This document shows, piece by piece, positions 34,228-43,158 of a stretch of DNA of 64,000 nt; the first letter of the stretch is position 1; the number at the start of each line of letters is the position of its first letter. The notes below the pieces were generated by a model that saw only the letters and a program-made list of their open reading frames with translations, was not told the origin of the DNA and searched no databases. This stretch comes from Spirochaetaceae bacterium (GTDB taxonomy: Bacteria; Spirochaetota; Spirochaetia; DSM-27196; PXBQ01): the NCBI GenBank assembly GCA_007695285.1, contig REEC01000120.1, positions 62,001 through 126,000 on the forward strand. The letters run 5' to 3'. A program made the position numbers and the translations under genes.

Positions 34228-35208
34228 ATGGATACATTGCTCGACGTACGCGGACTCCGAAAAAACTTCACGACCAAGAAAGGGCTTCTCCAAGCGGTAA
34301 ACGACGTCACGTTCACGATCGGTCTCGGCGAGACTCTCGGAGTCGTCGGCGAAAGCGGCTGTGGAAAGTCGACCTTAGGCCGCGCGGTTCTCAGGCTCAC
34401 CGAACCGAGCGCGGGAGAAGTGCTCTTCGACGGCGTGGACCTCTGCAAGATTTCGCGTCGACAGATGCGCGATCGCCGCAAAGACATGCAGATCATCTTT
34501 CAGGATCCGTTCGCGTCGCTCAATCCGAGGCTCAGTATCTCGCAGATTATCGCCGAACCGTTTGAGGTGTTCGGGCTGCTGAACAAGAAAGGGCGCGACG
34601 AGCAGGTCGCGGACCTTATGAGGTTGGTCGGCTTGTCGCCACGGTTGGTGAACTCGTTCCCGCATGAACTCGACGGCGGGCGTCGGCAACGGATCGGCGT
34701 CGCACGCGCGCTCGCGCTGAACCCGAAGTTCATCGTGTGCGATGAGCCGGTCTCCGCGCTCGACGTCTCGATTCAGGCGCAGATTCTCAACCTGATCCAG
34801 GATCTGCAGCAGAAGCTTGGGCTTACGTACCTGTTTATCTCGCACGACCTCTCGGTCGTGAAACACCTGAGCAACCGGGTCGCGGTGATGTATCTCGGCA
34901 AGATCGTCGAGATCACGACGTCGCGAAACATCTTCCGGAACCCGCTCCACCCATACACGCAGGCGCTGCTCTCCGCGATTCCGATCCCGAAGTACGGTGC
35001 AAAAAGGGAGCGCATCATCCTCAAGGGTGACGTCCCGAGCCCGGTCAATCCACCGAAGGGCTGCATCTTCTCGGGTCGGTGCCCACACGTGATGGACAAA
35101 TGCCGAGAGGCGCCGCCACCGACCGTTGAAGCCGACGGCGGGCACTTCGTGTCGTGTTATCTGGTCTCGGACAAGCTCACGCCAGGGACGCCCACACCTC
35201 AAGCTTAG
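34228..35208 (+). CDS. Peptide ABC transporter ATPase, DppF type
   Basis: 326 residues. Walker A GESGCGKST (about 39-47), Walker B FIVCDEPVSALDVS, H-loop SHDLSVVKHLSNRVAVMYLGKIVE. The signature motif is unusual, ELDGGRRQR instead of the standard ELSGGQRQR (Ser to Asp, Gln to Arg). The C-terminal extension has CIFSGRCPHVMDKCREAPP. AAGGAA precedes the ATG. It ends 32 bp inside the convergent dehydrogenase gene. Confidence 0.92.
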   Translation: MDTLLDVRGLRKNFTTKKGLLQAVNDVTFTIGLGETLGVVGESGCGKSTLGRAVLRLTEPSAGEVLFDGVDLCKISRRQMRDRRKDMQIIFQDPFASLNPRLSISQIIAEPFEVFGLLNKKGRDEQVADLMRLVGLSPRLVNSFPHELDGGRRQRIGVARALALNPKFIVCDEPVSALDVSIQAQILNLIQDLQQKLGLTYLFISHDLSVVKHLSNRVAVMYLGKIVEITTSRNIFRNPLHPYTQALLSAIPIPKYGAKRERIILKGDVPSPVNPPKGCIFSGRCPHVMDKCREAPPPTVEADGGHFVSCYLVSDKLTPGTPTPQA

Positions 35209-36271
35209 TCGTCAGACGCCGAATTATCTCGTTCGTGAACTCGTCGGTTCGTGCCGACCCTCCAAGGTCGGCCGTCCGGACTCCTTCGTGAACGGCCTCA
35301 AACGTCGCCTCGTACACGGCGCGGCTCACGCGCTTTGCGTCGGTGTCGTCGATATACCCGAGCAGAGCGGCACCCGCGAGGATCATCGCCATCGGGTTCG
35401 CGACGTTTCGGCCCTCGAGCGCCGGTGCGGTCCCGTGCGGCGCTTCGGCCATCACCGCTGTAACATCGCCGTTCTGAGACATCGCGATCACGAGCGACTC
35501 CGATCCCGCGATCGAGCCGAACATCTGCAGGACCATGTCGGACAACAGGTCTCCGTCGCGGTTGAGCGACGGGATCACGAGGGGTTCGCCCGAGGTCGCG
35601 AGCAATAGCGCAAACGTCGCGTCGATCAGCTGCGGCTCGTACCGGACGTCCGGGTACTGCTCGGCCGCGCGATCGAGTTCCTCCTTGAACAAACCTTCGT
35701 ACACCGGGCTCACTGTGTACTTCGGACCGCCGAAGACCTTCGAGCCGGTTCGCCGCGCGTGTTGAAACGCGTACTCGGCGACCGCGCGACAGACTCGACG
35801 CGAAATCTTTTCTGTCCGGTACGCGTACTCTTCGAGCTCGCCGGACGCGCCCTCGCGGTGCTCTTCGGCGCCGTACGCGTCGTCGCGCGCCATACGCACG
35901 ACCGAGATCGGCGAGTGGACGCCGCCGATCGGCCTCACGCCCGGTATACGACGTCCGGTTCGCAGGATCACCGACGCGTCGATCTCTTCGCGCAGGATCT
36001 TGTTCGGGCTTCCGACGCCGTCCTTCTCGGGAGGCGTAATCGTCGCGGCCTTGAGGCTGAGTCGGTGCTCCCTGATCGCGGCTCCCGCCTCGTACACGAC
36101 GGCGTTCTTCGTCTTCCGCCGGTTCTCGAGCCCAAGGTCAAAAGTCAAAAACTCCAGATCGAGGCGCGTTACACCCGGGTCGATAACTCGAAGCGCTTCG
36201 GCGAGCAACTCCTTTCCGGTCTGATCGCCGTCGAGGACTACTATCGTTCTTTTTTCTTTTTGGTTTTTCAT
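35177..36271 (-). CDS. Isocitrate/3-isopropylmalate dehydrogenase-family protein
   Basis: A 364-residue member of the beta-decarboxylating dehydrogenase family. Seen: an N-terminal dinucleotide-fold-like strand with LDGDQTGKELL, the substrate-loop segment DASVILRTGRRIPGVRPI, and the metal-binding SLNRDGDLLSDMVLQM (Asp pair) with EAPHGTAPALEGRNVANPMAMILAGA, the cofactor region. The DGDQTG start and the LRTGRRIPGVR loop differ from both classic LeuB and E. coli Icd. Isocitrate dehydrogenase is my first guess. The ATG at 36271 has no clear ribosome site and lies only about 2 bases from the predicted transcript start. Confidence 0.78.
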   Translation of the reverse strand: MKNQKEKRTIVVLDGDQTGKELLAEALRVIDPGVTRLDLEFLTFDLGLENRRKTKNAVVYEAGAAIREHRLSLKAATITPPEKDGVGSPNKILREEIDASVILRTGRRIPGVRPIGGVHSPISVVRMARDDAYGAEEHREGASGELEEYAYRTEKISRRVCRAVAEYAFQHARRTGSKVFGGPKYTVSPVYEGLFKEELDRAAEQYPDVRYEPQLIDATFALLLATSGEPLVIPSLNRDGDLLSDMVLQMFGSIAGSESLVIAMSQNGDVTAVMAEAPHGTAPALEGRNVANPMAMILAGAALLGYIDDTDAKRVSRAVYEATFEAVHEGVRTADLGGSARTDEFTNEIIRRLTTKLEVWASLA

Positions 36272-36279
36272 CGCTGAGC

Positions 36280-36303
36280 ATTTTACACAGAATTGGCGCC
36301 CGA
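36280..36303 (-). promoter_or_regulatory. Sigma70-like promoter of the dehydrogenase gene (possible leaderless mRNA)
   Basis: On the minus strand a -10 TAAAAT (36280-36285) is preceded at about 18 bp by GAGACA. The predicted start is near 36273, about two bases before the ATG. Confidence 0.45.
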
Positions 36304-36350
36304 TGTCTCTACACGAAACCGTACAGGCAAAACCGCACAAACAAAACCTC

Positions 36351-36380
36351 TTGACGGCTAACCGGCGCCGCGTGCACAAT
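36351..36380 (+). promoter_or_regulatory. Sigma70 promoter of the J-domain gene
   Basis: TTGACG and CACAAT are separated by 18 bp; the leader is about 20 bases before the ATG at 36407. Confidence 0.6.
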
Positions 36381-36406
36381 GTCGGTATCTGGGATGGGTA
36401 CGCGGT

Positions 36407-37066
36407 ATGTCAAAACAAAAAAACTTCTACGCCGTGTTAGGCGTTTCGAGCGACGCCGACACGCAAGCGATCAAGGACGCTTACCGGCGGCTCGCCAAAG
36501 AGTCGCATCCTGATGCGCAAGGTCGCTCGGGTGCCGAACGTTTTCGCGAGGCAACCGAGGCGTATACGACGCTTCGTGACCCGTCGGCTCGCAGGCAGTA
36601 CGACGAATCGATGCGGGCAGCAGAGGCTCCGCGTGGGTTTGATCTCCGATGGAGAGACTCGGCGGGCTTCGATCGTGGATCATCGAGTGATTTGTCGTGG
36701 GATTTTCCACGGCAGAAGACGCGCGGCCGGCGGTTCGGAAACGACGTCGACGACATCCTCTCGGCGCTGCGCCGTCGCGGGCTCGGCGGGATCTTCTCGT
36801 TCCGACACAATAGGCCGTTTTTCGATGCCGAGTCGAAAGGCGAGTTTTTCTCGACCCACGAAGCGACCGAGTTTGAACTCACCATCTCGGTGACCCCTGA
36901 GGAGGCTGCAGCAGGCGGTAGTTACCACGTTCAGATACCGAACGAACCCGGCTACTTCGCGGATCTCACTATCCCTCGCGGTGTTCGCGACGGAACGGTA
37001 TTACTCGCCACCGTCCTGGGCGCCGAGATCGGAACGATCGCGCGCGTCACGATCACGGTCGATTGA
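36407..37066 (+). CDS. J-domain co-chaperone (DnaJ-like, short type)
   Basis: 219 residues. The J domain (5-70) contains the HPD motif at 34-36 (KESHPDAQG), which stimulates the DnaK ATPase. A Gly/Arg-rich middle follows, and a C-terminal beta domain (about 145-219, EFELTISVTPEEAAAGGSYHVQIP, DLTIPRGVRDGTVLLATV) resembles part of the DnaJ substrate-binding region. The Cys-rich zinc domain is absent, so it is a type II/CbpA-like protein but shorter than CbpA. The following exonuclease gene begins 14 bases later. The substrate is unknown. Confidence 0.85.
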   Translation: MSKQKNFYAVLGVSSDADTQAIKDAYRRLAKESHPDAQGRSGAERFREATEAYTTLRDPSARRQYDESMRAAEAPRGFDLRWRDSAGFDRGSSSDLSWDFPRQKTRGRRFGNDVDDILSALRRRGLGGIFSFRHNRPFFDAESKGEFFSTHEATEFELTISVTPEEAAAGGSYHVQIPNEPGYFADLTIPRGVRDGTVLLATVLGAEIGTIARVTITVD

Positions 37067-37079
37067 GCCGGTCCGCGGT

Positions 37080-38234
37080 ATGCTGAAAATGCTCGCAACG
37101 GCCGACGTTCACGTCGGGATGAAGTTCGGTTCGTACGGTGCCGCCGGTGCAACTCTGGCCGAAGCGCGTTTTGCCGTTCTCGAGACGATCGTCGGCCACG
37201 CGAACGAGAGATCTTGCGATGTTCTCGTCTGTGCCGGCGACGTGTTCGAGTCGGTCCGTGTCGCGCGGCGCGATGTCAAACGTGTCGCGGCTATTCTCTC
37301 GGGTTTCGACGGACGCGTGGTGGCGGTCCTGCCCGGCAATCACGACTTCCATAACCCCGAGCTCGAGTCGCTGTGGCAGGTGTTTCGCGAAAACGCCGGC
37401 GACAGGGTGATCGTACTCGACACACCGGAACCGTACGACCTCGACCGGTTTGACTGCGACGCGGTAATCTTGCCCGCGCCGTGCACGTCGAAGCACTCGA
37501 GTACCCCGGCCACCGAATGGATCTCGACGTACGAGCGGACGGACGAGCGTCCCGTGATCGGGGTCGCCCACGGCAGTATCGACGGCCTGACGCCCGACAC
37601 CGACGGACGATACTTCCCGATGCAGCGCGAAAATCTGCTGGATCTGCCGGTCGACATTTGGATCATCGGACATACGCACGCGCCGTACCCGACCGTTCCT
37701 GAGGGCCGGTTGTATGTCCCTGGGACTCCTGAACCGGACGGTTTTGACTGTAACCATTCCGGATCGGCCGTCGAGTTCGCTCTGGACGGACGCACGATCG
37801 AGAACAGTACGTTGCTTCCGACGGGACGGTACCGTTTTGTGCGCCGATCGATCCGGATCGACCGGACAACCGATGCCGAGCGGGTGCGCGCCGCGATCCT
37901 CGCCGACCAAACTCACCAACCCTCGCGAACCGATCACGAAGCAGGTCGACTGCCACCGGTCGAGGACGACCGCCTGTATCGGCTTGAGCTATCCGGGACG
38001 GCACCTCGTTCGGTGCACGATCAGATCATTTCCGAGCTCAGAGAACTCGAATCGTCCGCTTTGTACGCACAGGTCAAGACCGAGTCACTCAAGGTCGACG
38101 TCGATCCGCGCGAGCTCGACTCCGAACTCCCGACCGGTTCCTTCGCGAACACCGTCGTCGCGGAGTTGCTCGCTGAAGAACGGCTTGATGCCGCGAATCT
38201 CGCGTTCGAAATTGCACGGAAAGTCCGCTCATGA
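37080..38234 (+). CDS. sbcD: SbcD/Mre11-like DNA repair exonuclease subunit
   Basis: A 384-residue metallophosphoesterase. The five metal-binding motifs are present: ATADVHVG (about 5-12), CAGDVFE, PGNHDF, GVAHGSID and GHTHAPYP. In SbcCD the subunit cleaves hairpin and protein-blocked DNA ends. The ATG at 37080 follows the J-domain gene; the longer frame from 36981 overlaps that gene. Its last codons overlap the next ATG by 4 bp (ATGA), so the two subunits are made together. The gene symbol reflects family and gene order rather than proven function. Confidence 0.85.
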   Translation: MLKMLATADVHVGMKFGSYGAAGATLAEARFAVLETIVGHANERSCDVLVCAGDVFESVRVARRDVKRVAAILSGFDGRVVAVLPGNHDFHNPELESLWQVFRENAGDRVIVLDTPEPYDLDRFDCDAVILPAPCTSKHSSTPATEWISTYERTDERPVIGVAHGSIDGLTPDTDGRYFPMQRENLLDLPVDIWIIGHTHAPYPTVPEGRLYVPGTPEPDGFDCNHSGSAVEFALDGRTIENSTLLPTGRYRFVRRSIRIDRTTDAERVRAAILADQTHQPSRTDHEAGRLPPVEDDRLYRLELSGTAPRSVHDQIISELRELESSALYAQVKTESLKVDVDPRELDSELPTGSFANTVVAELLAEERLDAANLAFEIARKVRS

Positions 38235-40681
38235 AGATAACGGCGCTGTCGATAGCGAGCTTTGCGGGGCTCACGAAACTCGAGATCGAGTTTGGCCCCG
38301 GAGTCACGTTGGTCACGGGACCGAACGAAGCAGGGAAATCGACGATGTTCCACGCGATCGATCACATCCTGTTCACGCCGGCTCGCCTGGGCAAACGCGA
38401 TTTCGAGAGGACGATGAAACGGTTCATGCCGCTTTCCGGCGGCGACACGATCGGCGCCACTCTCACGATCGAGCACAACGGAACGCACACTCTCTCGCGC
38501 GAATGGGGCGCGACTCCGAGCGAGCGGTTGTGTCTGTCTGCGGGCGGTACCGTCACCGAACCCGACGAGATCAACCGTGTTATCGCCGAGATGCTGCCGG
38601 CCGGCCCAGGCACGGTCCGCTCGCTTCTGCTCGCGTTTCAGTCGGGCCTCGCGAACGCCGTCGAGGCGCTCGACGGAGACTCCGCAACGCGTGCCGACCT
38701 TTCGGATACGGTCCGCAAGGCGGTTCTCGAGACGGGCGGCGTATCGATAGACCGCTTCCTGGCCGAGATCGACGCGATGTACGACTCCGCATTCTCGCAC
38801 TGGGACACCGATCGTTCGCTGCCCGAGCGAGATAGATCCGGACGCGAGCGCGGGATCGATAACCCGTGGCCGAGCAAGGTTGGATCGATTCTCGCGGCGT
38901 ATTACCAACTCGCCGGGACCCGGCGAAAGCACGAACTCGCGACCGCGCTCGAGCTCCGGCTCGACGCGAGGGCCGAGAAGATCACCGCCTCACGGACCGA
39001 AGCGGCACGCCTCGACGAGTATATCTCGGAAAACGCCGCGGCGGTACGCGACGCGCATCGACGTGGCGAACTCGAGGCGCGTCTCACGGCCGTAGAGAGT
39101 ACTGCCGAGATCGCCGGAAACGCGATGCGGCGACTTCCCGTTCTCAGGGACAGAAACACGACCGCCCGCGACGCGCTCGCCGAGTTGTCGGAGGCTTTCA
39201 TCGAACTCGATGACGAGAAATCGCGCGCGATCGCGCGCGAGGCGACTCTCCAGGCGCGGCAACGCGCGGAAAGTCTGCGCGCGATTGTTGCACAACGCGA
39301 CGCGGCCGCGCATGACCTCGCCGCGCTCCCGCTCGTACGGAAAGACGACGTTCTCAGACTCGACTCCGCGCGCGACGCTCTGACGCGCCTCGAATCGCAA
39401 CTGAGTACGGGTTCGTTCCGAGTTACGGTCGCCGCGACACAAAACTCGACCGTGCGCGTCTCGCGCGACTTCGATCCACCGAACGATTGCGTGATCGCCG
39501 CCGACGCGCCGTACCGGATACCGGCGGGTGGACGCGTCGTGGTCGAACACGCGCCGGTAACCGTAACGGTAGAACCCACCGGAATCGATTTTGAGACGAT
39601 CGAAAAGCAGCACGACGAAGCACACCGTCGGCTCGCGCAGATGCTCGAGGCCCTCGGCGGCTCGCGCGAAGCCGCATTGACCCGATACGAGCAGTACCGC
39701 GCCGCGCAGCGCCGCGTCGAGGAACTCGACGGAAAGATCGTGACGGAACTAGGCGAAGACACGATCAACGACGTTCTCGAAGCCGTCACCGATGATGAGA
39801 CCGAGACGACGCGTCCGATCGTCGAGATCGTCGAGCAGCACTCGAGAGTAGGCGCCGAACGCGCCGCTGCGCAGCGAACCGTCCAGGAGACCGCGCGAGA
39901 GATCGAGTCGATCGAGCGCACGAGCGGTGATGAAGACGCGATCATCTCGAGACTCGCGGAGGCGACGAACGAGAAGAACAAACTCGAGTCCGAGATCGCG
40001 GCTCTTCGGCCGATTCCCACCGAACACGCCGATGCGCAAGGCTTCATCGACGCGTACGAAAACGCGCGGACGCGCCTCGCGACCACGCGCGAGACGGTCA
40101 GAGATCTGGAAAAAGACATCGCCGACGCTGAGCGCGAACTCGGGAGTATCGTCGGCGACGGGTCGGTCGAGGAACTCACCGACGCGCTCACGGAAGCTGG
40201 AGGAAGGTTCGAGCACGAGAAATCGTTCGGCGAGAACGTCCGTGCGGTTCACGAGGTGGCACACAGGACCGCTACCGCGCTCGACGCGGACACGTTTTCC
40301 GGGTACGACGCGCTGTTGGCCCGGTATATCAAAGCGATGACCGCGGGCGCGTACGACGGTATCCCGAGACGCGGCGTCGTTCCGGAAGCGGTCTCGGGGC
40401 CGGTTCTCTCGACTCCGGTCGGTCTTTTGTCGACCGGGATGCGCGACGTGCTCGGACTCGCGCTCAGAATGACAGCCGCAGAGGTGTTGTTCGGCGAAAG
40501 CCGCGGTTTTCTCGTACTCGACGATCCGTTCGTCGATCTCGACCCGAGTCGAAAGAGGGCCGCGGTCGATGTCGTCTCGGAGTTCGCAACGCGCCATCAA
40601 GTCGTGATCTTTACGTGCCATCCGGACCTCGCACCGTTGTTCCCAAACGCGCGCGCCATTTCGGTCGGGCGGCCCGAGTGA
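38231..40681 (+). CDS. sbcC: SbcC/Rad50-like ATPase
   Basis: An 816-residue SMC-like ATPase. Walker A is GPNEAGKST (about 31-39) and Walker B is FLVLDDPFVDLDPS near residue 760. Coiled-coil arms (about 210-390 and 520-690) flank a beta-rich middle. No CxxC zinc hook is visible in the middle, and the size is smaller than E. coli SbcC (1048), so it is closer to the YhaN-like subgroup. It should drive the nuclease encoded immediately upstream (ATGA overlap) by ATP-dependent DNA bridging. Confidence 0.82.
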   Translation: MKITALSIASFAGLTKLEIEFGPGVTLVTGPNEAGKSTMFHAIDHILFTPARLGKRDFERTMKRFMPLSGGDTIGATLTIEHNGTHTLSREWGATPSERLCLSAGGTVTEPDEINRVIAEMLPAGPGTVRSLLLAFQSGLANAVEALDGDSATRADLSDTVRKAVLETGGVSIDRFLAEIDAMYDSAFSHWDTDRSLPERDRSGRERGIDNPWPSKVGSILAAYYQLAGTRRKHELATALELRLDARAEKITASRTEAARLDEYISENAAAVRDAHRRGELEARLTAVESTAEIAGNAMRRLPVLRDRNTTARDALAELSEAFIELDDEKSRAIAREATLQARQRAESLRAIVAQRDAAAHDLAALPLVRKDDVLRLDSARDALTRLESQLSTGSFRVTVAATQNSTVRVSRDFDPPNDCVIAADAPYRIPAGGRVVVEHAPVTVTVEPTGIDFETIEKQHDEAHRRLAQMLEALGGSREAALTRYEQYRAAQRRVEELDGKIVTELGEDTINDVLEAVTDDETETTRPIVEIVEQHSRVGAERAAAQRTVQETAREIESIERTSGDEDAIISRLAEATNEKNKLESEIAALRPIPTEHADAQGFIDAYENARTRLATTRETVRDLEKDIADAERELGSIVGDGSVEELTDALTEAGGRFEHEKSFGENVRAVHEVAHRTATALDADTFSGYDALLARYIKAMTAGAYDGIPRRGVVPEAVSGPVLSTPVGLLSTGMRDVLGLALRMTAAEVLFGESRGFLVLDDPFVDLDPSRKRAAVDVVSEFATRHQVVIFTCHPDLAPLFPNARAISVGRPE

Positions 40682-40766
40682 CGGATAGCCCGAACGTCGT
40701 CCTTGACTGAGGTTGTTCGTCGGATTACCTTGAAAATAACCTTTAAGTGGGACCACAGGAGCGCCA

Positions 40767-42125
40767 ATGCTGAACGCAGTCCTCCCGGATGTAATCCAAC
40801 GGTCGATCGACGAGAAGAACTGGAAGGAACTCGCCAAAACGCAGGTACCGTGGCCGGACAGCGAGATCGTCGTTCCCGACATCGTGGACCTGCTGTTGAA
40901 CCTGGACAAGAGGGACCGTGTCCTGTTTTTTCGTGCGCTTCCAAACGATCTCGCGACCGACGTTCTCGCGTCACTCGATAGCGAGACGACCGACAAGCTG
41001 CTCATCGAGCTTACCGATCACGAGACAAGAACGCTCCTGGCCAATTTGAGCCCGGACGACCGCACGTATCTGCTCGGGGAACTGCCCGGCCAGGTAACGC
41101 AGCGGCTCCTCAATCTTCTCTCTCCGGAGGACTTACGCGAGGCGCGAAGTCTGCTCGGATACCCTGAAGACAGCGTCGGCAGGCTCATGACTCCGGACTA
41201 CGTCGCGGTCCGGCGCGAATGGACGATACAAGGAGCGCTCGACCATATCAGGCGGACGGCCGACGAGCGCGATACGGTTACGATGGTGTACGTCGTCGAC
41301 GCGTGGTGGAAGCTCATCGATGCGCTACCGCTTCACCAGTTCGTCCTCGCCGACCCGACGGTTACCGTCGATTCGATCATGGATAACTCGTTCATCAGCC
41401 TCAACGCGACCGACGACCGCGAGGAAGCGGTCCGCTTGATGCGCAGGTACAATCGGCTCGCGTTGCCGGTCCTCGATACGCGCGGTGTGCTGCTCGGAAT
41501 CGTGACGTTCGACGACGTGCTCGAGGTTGCAGAAGAGGAGACGACCGAGGACTTTCACAAGAGCGCCGGTGTTATGCCGATGAGGGGCGGTTACTGGGAA
41601 ACCGGCCGCATGATCTTGTTCCGCAGCCGGATCGGATGGCTCGCGGGCCTTGTTCTCGTGAACCTGATCTCATCCGGGGTAATCGCCGCGTACGAAGAGA
41701 CGCTCGCGGCGTTCGTCGCGCTCGCGTTCTTCATACCCCTCATCATCGACACCGGAGGAAACGCGGGTTCTCAATCGGCGACGATGATGATTCGATCGAT
41801 CAGCACGGGAGAGGTAAAACTCAACCAGTGGATGAGAGTGTTCCTGAAAGAGCTCGTGATCGGGGCGTTCATCGGCGTCACCCTCGGGCTCATGGGGTTG
41901 GCGCTCGGCACATTCAGGGGCGGCGTTCTGATCGGGCTCGTCGTGTTCTGTACGATGGCGACGATTCTCGTACTCACAAATCTTATCGGAATGGCGCTCC
42001 CGTTTCTGTTGACCAAAGTGGGGCTTGATCCCGCGATCGCGAGTGGACCGCTCATCACGTCGGTCGCCGACGCCGTCGGGCTGATCGTGTACTTCTCGTT
42101 CGCGACGATGATTCTCGGATTGTGA
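40767..42125 (+). CDS. mgtE: MgtE-type magnesium transporter
   Basis: A 452-residue inner-membrane Mg2+ channel. The cytoplasmic N-domain (about 1-130) and two CBS domains (about 135-255, GRLMTPDYVAVRREWT and SIMDNSFISLNATDDREEAVRLM) form the Mg2+ sensor gate. The five-helix membrane domain (about 285-452) contains the hallmark PLIIDTGGNAGSQSATMMIRSI. AGGAG lies 6 bases before the ATG. TTGACT with a weak TACCTT 17 bp later, about 45 bases upstream, may be its promoter. No room is left for a Mg2+ riboswitch (86-base gap). Confidence 0.95.
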   Translation: MLNAVLPDVIQRSIDEKNWKELAKTQVPWPDSEIVVPDIVDLLLNLDKRDRVLFFRALPNDLATDVLASLDSETTDKLLIELTDHETRTLLANLSPDDRTYLLGELPGQVTQRLLNLLSPEDLREARSLLGYPEDSVGRLMTPDYVAVRREWTIQGALDHIRRTADERDTVTMVYVVDAWWKLIDALPLHQFVLADPTVTVDSIMDNSFISLNATDDREEAVRLMRRYNRLALPVLDTRGVLLGIVTFDDVLEVAEEETTEDFHKSAGVMPMRGGYWETGRMILFRSRIGWLAGLVLVNLISSGVIAAYEETLAAFVALAFFIPLIIDTGGNAGSQSATMMIRSISTGEVKLNQWMRVFLKELVIGAFIGVTLGLMGLALGTFRGGVLIGLVVFCTMATILVLTNLIGMALPFLLTKVGLDPAIASGPLITSVADAVGLIVYFSFATMILGL

Positions 42126-42191
42126 GGTGCTCGGGATTTTGACGCTGTTTGTTGGACCGCTCGGTCAAAATGAGTATATTAGGAAAGTCAT

Positions 42192-43142
42192 ATGAAAACG
42201 ACAATAGATCAGAAAACCGTCGCAAACGATCTCAAAGAGATGATGCGAAAAGCATTCGTCGGGAGCGATTCGATTCTCGACCTCGTTCTGGCCGGATTTC
42301 TCGCGGGACTACACGTCCTGATCGAGGACATACCCGGGGTCGGCAAGACGACTCTCGCGCGCAGTCTCGCGAAGAGCGCCGGCCTCGACTACGCGAGAAT
42401 TCAGTTCACGCCTGACCTGCTGCCGGGAGACATCACCGGCGTCACGGTCTGGAGTCCTGAAAAACGCGAGTTCGTGTTCAAGAGCGGCGCGATCATGCAC
42501 CAGTTCATCCTCGCCGACGAGGTCAACCGTGCGTCGTCGCGGACGCAGTCGGCTCTGCTCGAGGCGATGCAGGAGAAATCGGTAACGGTCGACGGAAGCA
42601 CGTATCCGCTGCCCGAGCCGTTTTTTGTCGTCGCGACGCAAAATCCATTGAGTTTCTCGGGTACGTTTCAGCTGCCCGAGGCGCAGCTCGACCGGTTTGG
42701 TGTGTCGCTCTCGCTCGGGTACCCGAACCACGAGGACGAGATCACGATTCTCGACCGCGTCAAACAAGACGCGCTCCTCGATGCGCTCGAACCGGTGATG
42801 AGCTCCGACGTGATCCTCGCGATCAAAGAAGAGGTCCGGAACATCCGTGTCGACCGGCGGATTCAGGATTTTGTCGTCGCGATCGCGGACGGCACGCGTC
42901 GGAGTCCGACGCTGAAACTCGGCATGAGCCCTCGAGCCACGGGGCACCTCGTTCTCGCGGCGCAGGCGTGGGCGTACCTCGCGGGCCGTGATTTCGTCGT
43001 GCCGGAGGACGTGCTCGAGGTCGCAGCCCCGGTCATCCAGCACCGGCTGGTCCCGACCGCACAGGCACGAATGGAGAACAAGACCCCGACCGATATTTTG
43101 ATGTCGATCATCGACAGAATTCCCAAGCCGGCGGGACTCTGA
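42192..43142 (+). CDS. MoxR-family AAA+ ATPase
   Basis: A 316-residue chaperone-like ATPase. Walker A DIPGVGKTT (about 46-54), Walker B FILADEVNRAS, sensor 1 VVATQNPLSFSGTFQLPEAQLDRF, and a sensor 2 region near LGMSPRATGHLV. MoxR proteins help mature or activate envelope-associated partners, usually a VWA or DUF58 protein, as here with the next gene. AGGAAAG precedes the ATG. First gene of the MoxR-DUF58-transglutaminase operon. Confidence 0.93.
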   Translation: MKTTIDQKTVANDLKEMMRKAFVGSDSILDLVLAGFLAGLHVLIEDIPGVGKTTLARSLAKSAGLDYARIQFTPDLLPGDITGVTVWSPEKREFVFKSGAIMHQFILADEVNRASSRTQSALLEAMQEKSVTVDGSTYPLPEPFFVVATQNPLSFSGTFQLPEAQLDRFGVSLSLGYPNHEDEITILDRVKQDALLDALEPVMSSDVILAIKEEVRNIRVDRRIQDFVVAIADGTRRSPTLKLGMSPRATGHLVLAAQAWAYLAGRDFVVPEDVLEVAAPVIQHRLVPTAQARMENKTPTDILMSIIDRIPKPAGL

Positions 43143-43158
43143 AAGTCAGGAACGCCCG

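Noticed and set aside
36280-36380. Small RNA or regulatory repeat in the divergent gap between the dehydrogenase and the J-domain gene
   Set aside because: The A/C-rich repeats (AAACCG, ACAAAC) are short and irregular; two ordinary promoters explain the region.
40700-40730. Promoter TTGACT-17-TACCTT before mgtE
   Set aside because: The -10 matches weakly; it is noted in the mgtE entry but not listed separately.
42152-42180. Promoter TTGGAC-17-TATATT directly before the MoxR gene
   Set aside because: The -35 is poor and the predicted start would cut into the AGGAAA ribosome site, so I did not list it.
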